From Rhodocyclaceae bacterium (lineage in GTDB: Bacteria > Pseudomonadota > Gammaproteobacteria > Burkholderiales > Rhodocyclaceae), in contig JAGRFX010000002.1 in the NCBI GenBank assembly GCA_020445805.1, forward strand, positions 1 through 64,000: 64,000 nucleotides of DNA. The letters are read 5' to 3'. The first letter of the stretch is position 1. Each line of letters starts with the position of its first letter. The translations under genes and the position numbers were made by a program. The notes beneath the pieces are model-generated. The model searched no databases. It was not told the DNA's origin and saw only the letters and a list, made by a program, of their open reading frames with translations. Positions 9,380-16,552 of the stretch are shown here, one piece after another.

Positions 9380-10738
9380 TTAGCCCCCTTGATAGAAATG
9401 GTTCGGTAGCCAGGTGGCGATGCCCGGCACGAGGCACAGGATCACGATGGCCAGGGTCATCATCCCGATGAAGGGCATGCTCCCCCACAGGATGTTCTTG
9501 AGCTTGATTTCCGGCGAGATGCCGTTGATGACGAAGAGGTTGAGCCCCACGGGCGGGGTGATCAGGCCCATCTCCATCAGGATGGTCATGACGATGCCGA
9601 ACCAGATCAGGTCGATGCCGAGGCTGTTGAGGGCCGGCAGCAGGATCGGGGTGACCATCAGGATGATCGCCACCGGGGGCAGGAAGAAGCCCAGCACGAT
9701 GATGAAGATGTTCACCCAGAAGAAGAACGTCCACTTCGACAGTTCCAGCTCGACCAGCCAGGTGGCGGCCTTCTGGGTCACCCCCAGGTAGCTCATCACG
9801 AAGGTGAACAGGAAGGAGGTGGCGATGATCATCATGATCATCGTGCTCTCGCGGATGGTGCCCGACAGGATGGTCTTGATGTCGTCCGGCCGGTAGCACT
9901 GGTAGAGCAGGATCACCATCACGGTGGCCCCGACTGCGCCGATGCCCGCCACTTCCGAGGGCGTCGCCCAGCCGCCGTACATGGCCACCATGATCACCGC
10001 GATCAGGATGCCGAAGGGCATCAGCCGCGGCAGCGCCGAGAGCCGGTCGCGCCAGGTGATCTGCTCGTCCTCGAGGATCGCCTGTTCGGCGGCGTCGCCG
10101 CCGCGCGCGGCGGCCTGGGCCCGCTCGAGCTTGTACTTGATCATCACCCACAGGGCGAACAGGAAGATCAGCAGCGTGCCCGGCCCGATGCCGGCCATGA
10201 AGAGCCGCCCGATTGACTGCTCCGACGCCAGGCCGTAGAGGATCAGCGTCAGCGAGGGCGGGATCAGGATGCCCAGCGTTCCGCCGGCGGCGATGATGCC
10301 GGTGGCCAGCCCCTCCGAGTAGCCCCGCTTCACCAGCTGCGGAATGCCCGAGGAGCCGATGGCCGAGCAGGTGGCCGGGCTCGACCCGCACATGGCGGCG
10401 AAGACCGCGCAGGCGAACACGTTGGCGAGGCCCAGCCCGCCGGGAATCTTGTGCAGCCAGGCATTGAGCGAGTTGTAGATGTCGGCGCCGGCCCGGGTCT
10501 TGCCGATGGCCGCGCCCATCAGCACGAAGAGCGGAATCGTCAGCAGGGTGAAGTTGTCGAGCTCGGAGAAGATCGTTTCGGCCACCGAGCCCAGGTGGGC
10601 CGAGGGCATGAAGGCGGCCATGAAGCCGAGCGCCGAGAGGCCGAGCGCGAACGCGATGGGCATGCCGGAGAACAGCAGCAGCAGCGTCACGCCGGTGTAG
10701 AGCAGGCCGATGGTGGTGGTATCCATCATTCCCTCCAT
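9380..10738 (-). CDS. dctM: TRAP transporter large permease (DctM type), probably for malonate
   Basis: 452 residues with about 12 hydrophobic segments. FSGMPIAFALGLSALGF near the start and GGTLGILIPPSLTLILYG are DctM landmarks, as is PPVGLNLFVINGIS near the C terminus. It is the main conducting subunit of the TRAP transporter, driven by an ion gradient. It overlaps dctQ by 13 nt from the first ATG. Adjacent mdc genes and the GntR regulator suggest a MatPQM-like malonate transporter; that is context inference. Confidence 0.93.
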   Translation of the reverse strand: MEGMMDTTTIGLLYTGVTLLLLFSGMPIAFALGLSALGFMAAFMPSAHLGSVAETIFSELDNFTLLTIPLFVLMGAAIGKTRAGADIYNSLNAWLHKIPGGLGLANVFACAVFAAMCGSSPATCSAIGSSGIPQLVKRGYSEGLATGIIAAGGTLGILIPPSLTLILYGLASEQSIGRLFMAGIGPGTLLIFLFALWVMIKYKLERAQAAARGGDAAEQAILEDEQITWRDRLSALPRLMPFGILIAVIMVAMYGGWATPSEVAGIGAVGATVMVILLYQCYRPDDIKTILSGTIRESTMIMMIIATSFLFTFVMSYLGVTQKAATWLVELELSKWTFFFWVNIFIIVLGFFLPPVAIILMVTPILLPALNSLGIDLIWFGIVMTILMEMGLITPPVGLNLFVINGISPEIKLKNILWGSMPFIGMMTLAIVILCLVPGIATWLPNHFYQGG

Positions 10739-11310
10739 TCCGGTCCGGTGGCGTGGGGTCTGCCCTTCCAGCCCACCAGCGCGTCCACGATCTGGACCAC
10801 CAGCTGAAGCGCCAGGGCCGTGCTACCGATCGCCATGAACAGGTAGGGCACCCACAGCTTTGGTCCCCAGGTGCTCTCGGTAATGCGGCCGTCCTCGAAA
10901 GCCTCGAGGAAGAACTCCCAGGCGTTGAAGGCCAGGAATCCGCAGAACACCAGCGACAGCGCATCCCCCATCAGGTAGCGCCAGAAGTTGGCCCGCGGCG
11001 ACAGGATGTGCTCGAGCACCTCGATGTTCACGTGGCCGCGCTGAAGCTGCGTGTAGGCTGCGCTCATGAAGGTGGCAATGATCAGCAGGAAGATCGACAG
11101 CTCGAGACCCCAGTCGATGGGCGAGTTCATGAAGTAGCGCATGAACACGCCGTAGCAGACGATCAGGGAGGTGACGACGACAAGGACGGCAGACAGGTAG
11201 CCAGTCAGGACATTGAAGCCCTTCACGGCCTGGGCGAAGACGCGCCAGGCCGACCGGCCACCCGACTCCGCCGGCCGCCCTGCGGCCGAGGAGTGGGTGG
11301 CGGCGCTCAT
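10726..11310 (-). CDS. dctQ: TRAP transporter small permease (DctQ type)
   Basis: 194 residues with four hydrophobic segments. RYFMNSPIDWGLELSIFLLIIATFMSAAYTQ followed by GHVNIEVL is the DctQ signature. It forms the membrane complex with DctM. It is 1 nt downstream of the dctP stop, and the three TRAP genes precede mdcA on the same strand. Confidence 0.92.
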   Translation of the reverse strand: MSAATHSSAAGRPAESGGRSAWRVFAQAVKGFNVLTGYLSAVLVVVTSLIVCYGVFMRYFMNSPIDWGLELSIFLLIIATFMSAAYTQLQRGHVNIEVLEHILSPRANFWRYLMGDALSLVFCGFLAFNAWEFFLEAFEDGRITESTWGPKLWVPYLFMAIGSTALALQLVVQIVDALVGWKGRPHATGPEWRE

Positions 11311-11311
11311 G

Positions 11312-12334
11312 TCACTTCACCGACTGGGCCATGTCCATCAGCGCCTTGCCGTTGTTCACGCTCTCGGCAAAGTGCTTGTAGGCGGTCTCCTTGGCAATCG
11401 CCACCCACTCGGCGAAGGCGGCTTCGTCCATGTCCACAACCGTGTCGCCCGAGGCGGCATAGACCTCGGCGAGACGCTGGTCGTCACGCTTGGCCCCTTC
11501 GACGGCGAAGGGCTCGAGGGAGGCGCCCACTTCGGTCACCACCTTCTGCTCCTCGGGGCTCAGCCGGTTCCAGGCTTCCATGGAGATCAGCAGCGGCTCG
11601 AACATGAACCAGAAGGACTTGCCACGGGCGGTGGTGACCGCCTTGGCCACTTCGTTGAGGCGGTAGCTGATCAGCGAGGTGCTGGAGGTCAGGGCCGCAT
11701 CGAGCACGCCGGTGGACATGGCGCTGTAGATCTCGCTCGAGGGCAGGTTGGTGGCCGCGCCGCCGGCGCCGTTGATGAGCAGGTCCATGCTGCGGTCGCC
11801 GCCACGCACCTTGAGGCCCTTGATGTCGGCCGGCTTGGTGATCGGTGCGCCGCGGCTGGCGATGCCGCCGGCCTGCCACACCCAGGTCAGGATCTTGATG
11901 CCCTTGGCTTCGAGGATCTTCTCGAGCTCGTTGCCGATCGGGGCGCCCTTCCAGCGCAGGCCCTGCTCGTAGCTCTGGACCAGGGCCGGCATCAGGGTGA
12001 TCGTCACCTCCGGCACCTCGCCGCCGCCATAGGCCAGCGGCAGCACCGACATGTCCAGCGTGCCCTTGCGCAGGGCGCCGAACTGGCTCTTGGTCTTCAT
12101 CAGCGAGCTGCCGGGGTAGATCTCGATCTTCAGCGAACCCCCGGTCTTCTGGGCCACCTCGGCCGCGAAGCGCTGGGCCAGCTGGTCGCGGAAATCGCCA
12201 TCGGGGCCCGTGGAGGCCGGGAACTGGTGCGACAGCTTGAGGGTGGTTTCGGCCAGGGCTGTCGCGGGCGCGAGGGCCAGCGCCGCGGCGCAGACAACGG
12301 CCGATACGAGGGTTCGAAATGCCAGATGCGTCAT
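11312..12334 (-). CDS. dctP: TRAP transporter periplasmic substrate-binding protein (DctP type)
   Basis: The ATG at 12334 is chosen over upstream in-frame codons: it has a strong ribosome site (AAAGGAG, 6 nt spacing) and gives a clean Sec signal ending ALAPATALA-E. The protein of 340 residues continues TTLKLSHQFPAST, with YPGSSLMKTKSQFGALRKG and the ligand-site region GLKVRGGDRSMDLLING typical of DctP/TAXI-distinct TRAP binders. It captures the organic acid in the periplasm for DctQM. The gene is divergent from the GntR regulator and is probably first in the operon. Confidence 0.93.
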   Translation of the reverse strand: MTHLAFRTLVSAVVCAAALALAPATALAETTLKLSHQFPASTGPDGDFRDQLAQRFAAEVAQKTGGSLKIEIYPGSSLMKTKSQFGALRKGTLDMSVLPLAYGGGEVPEVTITLMPALVQSYEQGLRWKGAPIGNELEKILEAKGIKILTWVWQAGGIASRGAPITKPADIKGLKVRGGDRSMDLLINGAGGAATNLPSSEIYSAMSTGVLDAALTSSTSLISYRLNEVAKAVTTARGKSFWFMFEPLLISMEAWNRLSPEEQKVVTEVGASLEPFAVEGAKRDDQRLAEVYAASGDTVVDMDEAAFAEWVAIAKETAYKHFAESVNNGKALMDMAQSVK

Positions 12335-12422
12335 GGGTGTCTCCTTTATTGGTCTCGGCGACCCGCGCGCGTGGCCCGCGGATCGCACTGGGGCGACCCT
12401 TAACGCATGCAGATCCGGATCG

Positions 12423-12434
12423 CTTGTATACAAG
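12423..12434. promoter_or_regulatory. operator-like palindrome for the GntR/FCD regulator
   Basis: CTTGTATACAAG is a perfect 12-bp palindrome in the 194-bp region between dctP and the divergent GntR gene. The inner TTGTATACAA is the same as the core of the operator I recall for MdcY of Acinetobacter (ATTGTATACAAT) and is of the TNGTNNNACNA kind used by FCD regulators. Its place between both promoters suggests control of the operon and autoregulation. Confidence 0.75.
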
Positions 12435-12528
12435 ATATGAATCTGTGCATCCCACGTCAAGCATCATGGACACAAAACATCGTGTCACGTATAGTCGTTT
12501 CATGACCATTTGATGTACGGGATCACCC

Positions 12529-13221
12529 ATGGCAGAAGCAGCCCAGCCTTCGCGGCGCTCTGAGCAACTCGGCGAGGAGATCGAGGAACGCATCGTGACC
12601 GGGCGCTACCCGCCGGGGTTCCGGCTGGACGAGCAGGACCTGGCGGCCGAGTTCGGCGTCTCGCGCACCCCGATCCGCGAAGCGCTGATCTATCTCGCCT
12701 CGAGCGGCCTGGTGGAGACGCGGCCACGCCGCGGCGCGATCGTCGCCGAGCTGTCGCCGACCCGCCTGTGCGAGATGTTCGAGGTCATGGCCGAACTCGA
12801 GGCCATGTGCGGGCGCCTCGCCGCGCGGCGCATCACCCAGGAAGAGCAGGCGGCCCTTCTTGAGGCCCATCGTGCCTGCGAGAGCGCGCGCGACGCGGAC
12901 GACCCGGACACCTATTACCGGCTCAACGAGGTCTTCCACCAGCAGATCTACCAGGCCAGCCACAACAGCTTCCTGGCCGAGCAGGCCGACCTGCTCCACC
13001 GCCGCCTGCGTCCCTACCGTCGCCTGCAGCTGCGGGTGCGCAACCGCATGAAGACCTCGTATTCGGAGCACCAGCACATCGTCGACCTGATCCTCGCCGG
13101 CGAGAGCGACCAGGCCGCCACGACGCTGCGCAGCCACGTGGTCGTGCAGGGCGAGCGCTTCGCCGACCTGATCTCCTCCCTGGCCGAGCTGCAGAGCCGC
13201 CTCGGCACCCACGCGGCCTGA
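12529..13221 (+). CDS. GntR-family (FCD subfamily) transcriptional regulator, MdcY/MatR-like
   Basis: 230 residues. The winged helix-turn-helix (about residues 12-75) has the family pattern IEERIVTGRYPPGFRLDEQDLAAEFGVSRTPIREAL, followed by a helical FCD ligand domain with the metal-binding or acid-binding His in RLNEVFHQQIY and the later EHQHIVDLI. Divergence from the TRAP-mdc operon and the palindrome between them suggest that it senses malonate or a derivative and controls the operon. MdcY and MatR, known malonate regulators, belong to this subfamily. Confidence 0.88.
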   Translation: MAEAAQPSRRSEQLGEEIEERIVTGRYPPGFRLDEQDLAAEFGVSRTPIREALIYLASSGLVETRPRRGAIVAELSPTRLCEMFEVMAELEAMCGRLAARRITQEEQAALLEAHRACESARDADDPDTYYRLNEVFHQQIYQASHNSFLAEQADLLHRRLRPYRRLQLRVRNRMKTSYSEHQHIVDLILAGESDQAATTLRSHVVVQGERFADLISSLAELQSRLGTHAA

Positions 13222-13279
13222 GCCTGACCTGCGACCACCGGCTGGGCTTGGCCGGATGGCTCGCCGGGAACCGGCAGAT

Positions 13280-14194
13280 TCACAGCGGCACGTTGCCCTC
13301 CAGCCCGGCGAACAGCTCGGCCACCCAGTCCACGAATACCCGCACCTTGGCGCTCAGGCGGCGATTGGGCGGGTAGACGGCATAGACCGGCGTCGCATCG
13401 CTGGTCCACTCCGGCAGGACCTGGATGAGGTCGCCGCTGGCCAGGTGCCGGCGGGCAAAGTAGGTGGGCACCTGGATGATGCCGAGGCCGCCGAGGCCGG
13501 CGGCCAGATAGGCATTGCTGTCATTGACCGCCAGCACGTGGCGGCCCCGGATCTCGATGCGCTCGCCGTCGCGGGTGAAATCCAGCGGCATCGCCGCCCC
13601 GGTGCTGGCCGAGAAGTAGGCCACCACGAAATGGGCCTGCTCGAGTTCGAGGGGATGTGAGGGCACGCCCTGGCGTGCCACATAGGCCGGCGCCACGCAG
13701 GTGATGAATTCCAGCTCGCCCAGCCGGCGGGCCACCAGGGCGTCGTCGCGCAGGGTGCCGCCGCGAATCACGCAGTCCACGTTGTCGGCCACCAGATCCA
13801 CCAGACGGTCCCCCACCCCCAGGTCGATCTGCATGTCCGGGTAACGCTTGTGGAATCCGCACAATGCGGGGATCACCACGTCGCGCGCAAAGACCGCCGG
13901 GACATCCACCCGGATCCGCCCGCGGGGCAGGGCCTGGGCGTCGGCCATGCTGGCGTCGATCTCCGCCAGTTCGGCGAGCACGCGGGCGGTGCGCTCGTAA
14001 TAGGCCGCGCCCTCGGTGGTGACCGTGACCTGCCGTGTGGTGCGGTTGAGGAGCTTGATCCGCAGATGCGCCTCCAGTCCCTGGATCAGCTTTGAAACCG
14101 TGGCCTTGGGCATCTGGAGCGACTCGGCGGCGCGGGTGAAGGTGCCCGCCTCCACCACCCGGGCGAAGACCCGCAGGGCCTGCAACTGATCCAT
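13280..14194 (-). CDS. LysR-family transcriptional regulator of the RND operon
   Basis: 304 residues from the ATG at 14194, chosen because AGGAGGT lies just upstream and because MDQLQALRVFARVVEAGTF is the normal LysR beginning. The HTH spans about residues 18-40, with effector-domain features such as GRIRVDVPAVFARDVVIPAL and DCVIRGGTLRDDALVARRLGE. It is divergent from the llpE-like gene; in the related ceo and bpe loci a LysR protein (CeoR, BpeT) controls the pump, so the same role is inferred. The inducer is unknown. Confidence 0.9.
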   Translation of the reverse strand: MDQLQALRVFARVVEAGTFTRAAESLQMPKATVSKLIQGLEAHLRIKLLNRTTRQVTVTTEGAAYYERTARVLAELAEIDASMADAQALPRGRIRVDVPAVFARDVVIPALCGFHKRYPDMQIDLGVGDRLVDLVADNVDCVIRGGTLRDDALVARRLGELEFITCVAPAYVARQGVPSHPLELEQAHFVVAYFSASTGAAMPLDFTRDGERIEIRGRHVLAVNDSNAYLAAGLGGLGIIQVPTYFARRHLASGDLIQVLPEWTSDATPVYAVYPPNRRLSAKVRVFVDWVAELFAGLEGNVPL

Positions 14195-14230
14195 GGCGAC
14201 ACCTCCTGTCCGCTGGCGACCTGGGCCCAA

Positions 14231-14278
14231 TTATCCACACACAGAAATAAAGAAGCCAGAAACTCCATATTTATCCAC
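14231..14278. promoter_or_regulatory. paired TTATCCAC repeats in the LysR/RND intergenic region
   Basis: TTATCCAC occurs at 14231-14238 and again at 14271-14278, exactly 40 bp apart, within the AT-rich divergent promoter region between the LysR gene and the llpE-like gene. The spacing of about four helical turns suggests two protein-binding half-sites on the same face. No match to the canonical MexT box is seen. Confidence 0.4.
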
Positions 14279-14345
14279 CGAGACAATCTCTTTATCGTCG
14301 CTCCATCGCATCCACCGAAGCCACTGCCCCAGGCCCCGATCGCCG

Positions 14346-15203
14346 ATGAGCACCCCACCGACGCCTACCCGACGCCCCCGCGAGAGGTCCTCGCCCTGGA
14401 CCGAAACCACCCTCGACGACGGCTCCGGCACCCCCTTGCGCGTGCGCATTCATGACACGCTGGCCGACCGGGCCGTCGGGGCGCTGGTGGTCCATTTCCA
14501 TGGCGGAAGCTTCATCGCCGGCGACCTGGACTCGGGCCTCGCCATGGCCCGCCTGCTGCAGTCGGCGGGGGCGACGGTGGTGTCGGTGGACTATCCGCTG
14601 GCGCCGGACCGTCCCTTCCCGGCCGCCGTGGAGTCCGGCTACGCCGCGCTGCTGTGGGCCTACCGGCAGCGCAGCCGCCTGGCCGGTCGCGATGCCCGCC
14701 TGTTCGTGGCCGGCGAGGAAGCCGGCGGCAACCTGGCGGCAGCCCTGGCCATGGTCTGCCGCGATCGCCACCGGCCGGTCCTGGACGGACAGCTGCTGGT
14801 ATCGCCGATGCTGGATGCCCGTGTCGGGACCGCATCGATGCGCGAGGGACATGCCGGCGCCTCGGGCTGCCGCTGGGCGCGCGGCTGGTGCGCCTACCTG
14901 GGCTGCGGTGCGGGGGCCGAACACCCCTACGCCATGCCGGCCCGCGCCGAGCGCCTGTCCGGCCTGCCGCCCACGCAGATCCTGACGGCCGAGGACGACC
15001 CCCTGCGCGACGAGGCCCTGGCCTACGCGCAGGGGCTCGAGCAGGCCGGCGTCGAGGTCCGCCGAGCGGTCCTCGCAGCGCCCACCGGATGGCCCTGCAG
15101 CCTGGGCGCCCCGGACACCGGCGCGTGGGGCGAAACCATGCACCACCACCTGACCGAGTTCCTCGCGCCGGGCGTGCAGATCTCACGCCCGGCGTGCTCC
15201 TGA
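14346..15203 (+). CDS. llpE: LlpE-like alpha/beta hydrolase, catalytically degenerate
   Basis: 285 residues from the ATG at 14346, the start consistent with the fold. It belongs to the hormone-sensitive-lipase type: the oxyanion motif reads HGGS in VVHFHGGSFIAGD and the acid is present in LTAEDDPLRDEA. However, the nucleophile motif, normally GDSAGG, reads GEEAGG with Glu125 in place of Ser, and the C-terminal region reads APTGWP where the catalytic His is expected. Genes of this kind (llpE) lie between the regulator and adaptor in ceo and bpe efflux operons. Enzyme activity looks unlikely; the symbol is by position and similarity. Confidence 0.7.
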   Translation: MSTPPTPTRRPRERSSPWTETTLDDGSGTPLRVRIHDTLADRAVGALVVHFHGGSFIAGDLDSGLAMARLLQSAGATVVSVDYPLAPDRPFPAAVESGYAALLWAYRQRSRLAGRDARLFVAGEEAGGNLAAALAMVCRDRHRPVLDGQLLVSPMLDARVGTASMREGHAGASGCRWARGWCAYLGCGAGAEHPYAMPARAERLSGLPPTQILTAEDDPLRDEALAYAQGLEQAGVEVRRAVLAAPTGWPCSLGAPDTGAWGETMHHHLTEFLAPGVQISRPACS

Positions 15204-15243
15204 CTCACCCGATCACAAGTCGTACCCCTACAGGAGAGATTCC

Positions 15244-16461
15244 ATGAAAAAAGAACCGAACAACGCGCGCAGCGGCGCCCTGAGAACCGGCGCGGCCCTC
15301 GGCGTCCTGGCCCTCGCCACGGCCGGGCTGTTCACCTTGCGCAGTGGGCCGGCCGATGCCGGCCCGGCACCGATGGCCCCGGCGGCCACCCCGGTGACCG
15401 TGGATACGGTGACCCTGCGCCCCATTGCCCGGTGGCAGGAGTTCTCCGGCCGGCTGGAGGCGGTGGAGCGGGTAGACCTGCGCCCCCGGGTTGCCGGAAC
15501 CGTGCAGTCGGTGCACTTTCGCGAGGGCGGCCTGGTGAAGAAGGGCGACCTGCTGATCACCATCGACCCCGCCCCCTACGCCGCCGAGGTGGACCGGGCG
15601 GAAGCCCAGGTCGTGGCGGCCAGGGCCCGGGTCGCCTACACCACCAGCGACGCCGAGCGGGCCCAGCGCCTGTGGCAGGTCAAGGCGATCGCCGAACGGG
15701 AACTCGACGAGCGCAGCAACGCCCGGCGCGAAGCCGATGCGCAACTGCGCGCGGCAGAGGCCGCCCTGCGCTCGGCGCGCCTGAACCTGGGCTATACGGA
15801 GATGCGTGCGCCGGTCGCCGGCCGCATGGGTCGCCTCGAGGTCACGGTCGGCAACCTGGTGGCCGCCGGCCCGGGCGCGCCGGTGCTGACCACGCTGGTG
15901 TCGGTGAGCCCGATCTACGCCAGCTTCGACGCCGACGAAGCCCTGGTCGCCAGCACCCTGGACGAGCTGCCGACCACAGCGGGCGGCCGTCCGCGCATCG
16001 AGGCCATTCCGGTGCGGATGATGACCGATGGTGGCGACAGCCGGGCCCTTGCCGGCCACCTGCAGCTGGTGGACAACCGGGTCGACACCGCCAGCGGCAC
16101 CGTGCAGTTGCGCGCCATTTTCGACAACGCCGATGGCCGGCTGATGCCGGGCCAGTTCGCCCGCCTGCAGATGGGCCGCGCCGTCGAGCAGGAGGCGCTG
16201 CTGATCAGCGAACGCGCGGTCGGGACCGACCAGAACAAGAAGTACGTGATGGTGGTCGATGCCGACAACCACGCCCAGTACCGGGAGGTCCGCCTGGGCA
16301 CCACGATCGAGGGCCTGCGGATCGTCACCGACGGCCTCGCGCCGGGCGAGCGGGTGGTGGTGAACGGCCTGCAGCGCATCCGCTCGGGTTCGCAAGTCGA
16401 GCCCGTCGCCGCCGGCCCCGCCGCAGCCCCCGCGCGCAAGGTGCTGGCCCTCAACCCCTAA
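15244..16461 (+). CDS. RND efflux periplasmic adaptor (MexE/BpeE/CeoA type)
   Basis: 405-residue membrane fusion protein with an AGGAGAG ribosome site. The N-terminal hydrophobic stretch (ALGVLALATAGLFTL) anchors or exports it. Lipoyl halves RPRVAGTVQSVHFREGGLVKKGDLL and LGYTEMRAPVAGRMGRLEVTVGNLV flank a coiled-coil hairpin; the beta-barrel and membrane-proximal domains follow. It links the inner-membrane pump at 16553 to the outer-membrane channel at 19803. MexE-like order and sequence suggest the MexEF-OprN/BpeEF-OprC group, which often exports chloramphenicol, trimethoprim and quinolones; the substrates here are not known. Confidence 0.93.
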   Translation: MKKEPNNARSGALRTGAALGVLALATAGLFTLRSGPADAGPAPMAPAATPVTVDTVTLRPIARWQEFSGRLEAVERVDLRPRVAGTVQSVHFREGGLVKKGDLLITIDPAPYAAEVDRAEAQVVAARARVAYTTSDAERAQRLWQVKAIAERELDERSNARREADAQLRAAEAALRSARLNLGYTEMRAPVAGRMGRLEVTVGNLVAAGPGAPVLTTLVSVSPIYASFDADEALVASTLDELPTTAGGRPRIEAIPVRMMTDGGDSRALAGHLQLVDNRVDTASGTVQLRAIFDNADGRLMPGQFARLQMGRAVEQEALLISERAVGTDQNKKYVMVVDADNHAQYREVRLGTTIEGLRIVTDGLAPGERVVVNGLQRIRSGSQVEPVAAGPAAAPARKVLALNP

Positions 16462-16552
16462 AACGCGAATCCCCCTCCGGGCGATCGAACCGCAGCGGCC
16501 AGTGGCCGCTGCGCAGGACGCCCTTTGCCCGGTTCCGACGCGGAGTCACCCC

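Noticed and set aside
8307..10964. 885-codon minus-strand frame across mdcA and dctM
   Set aside because: It is a shifted frame over two genes with strong motifs (mdcA and dctM); the sequence is Arg/His/Pro-rich without folded-protein character.
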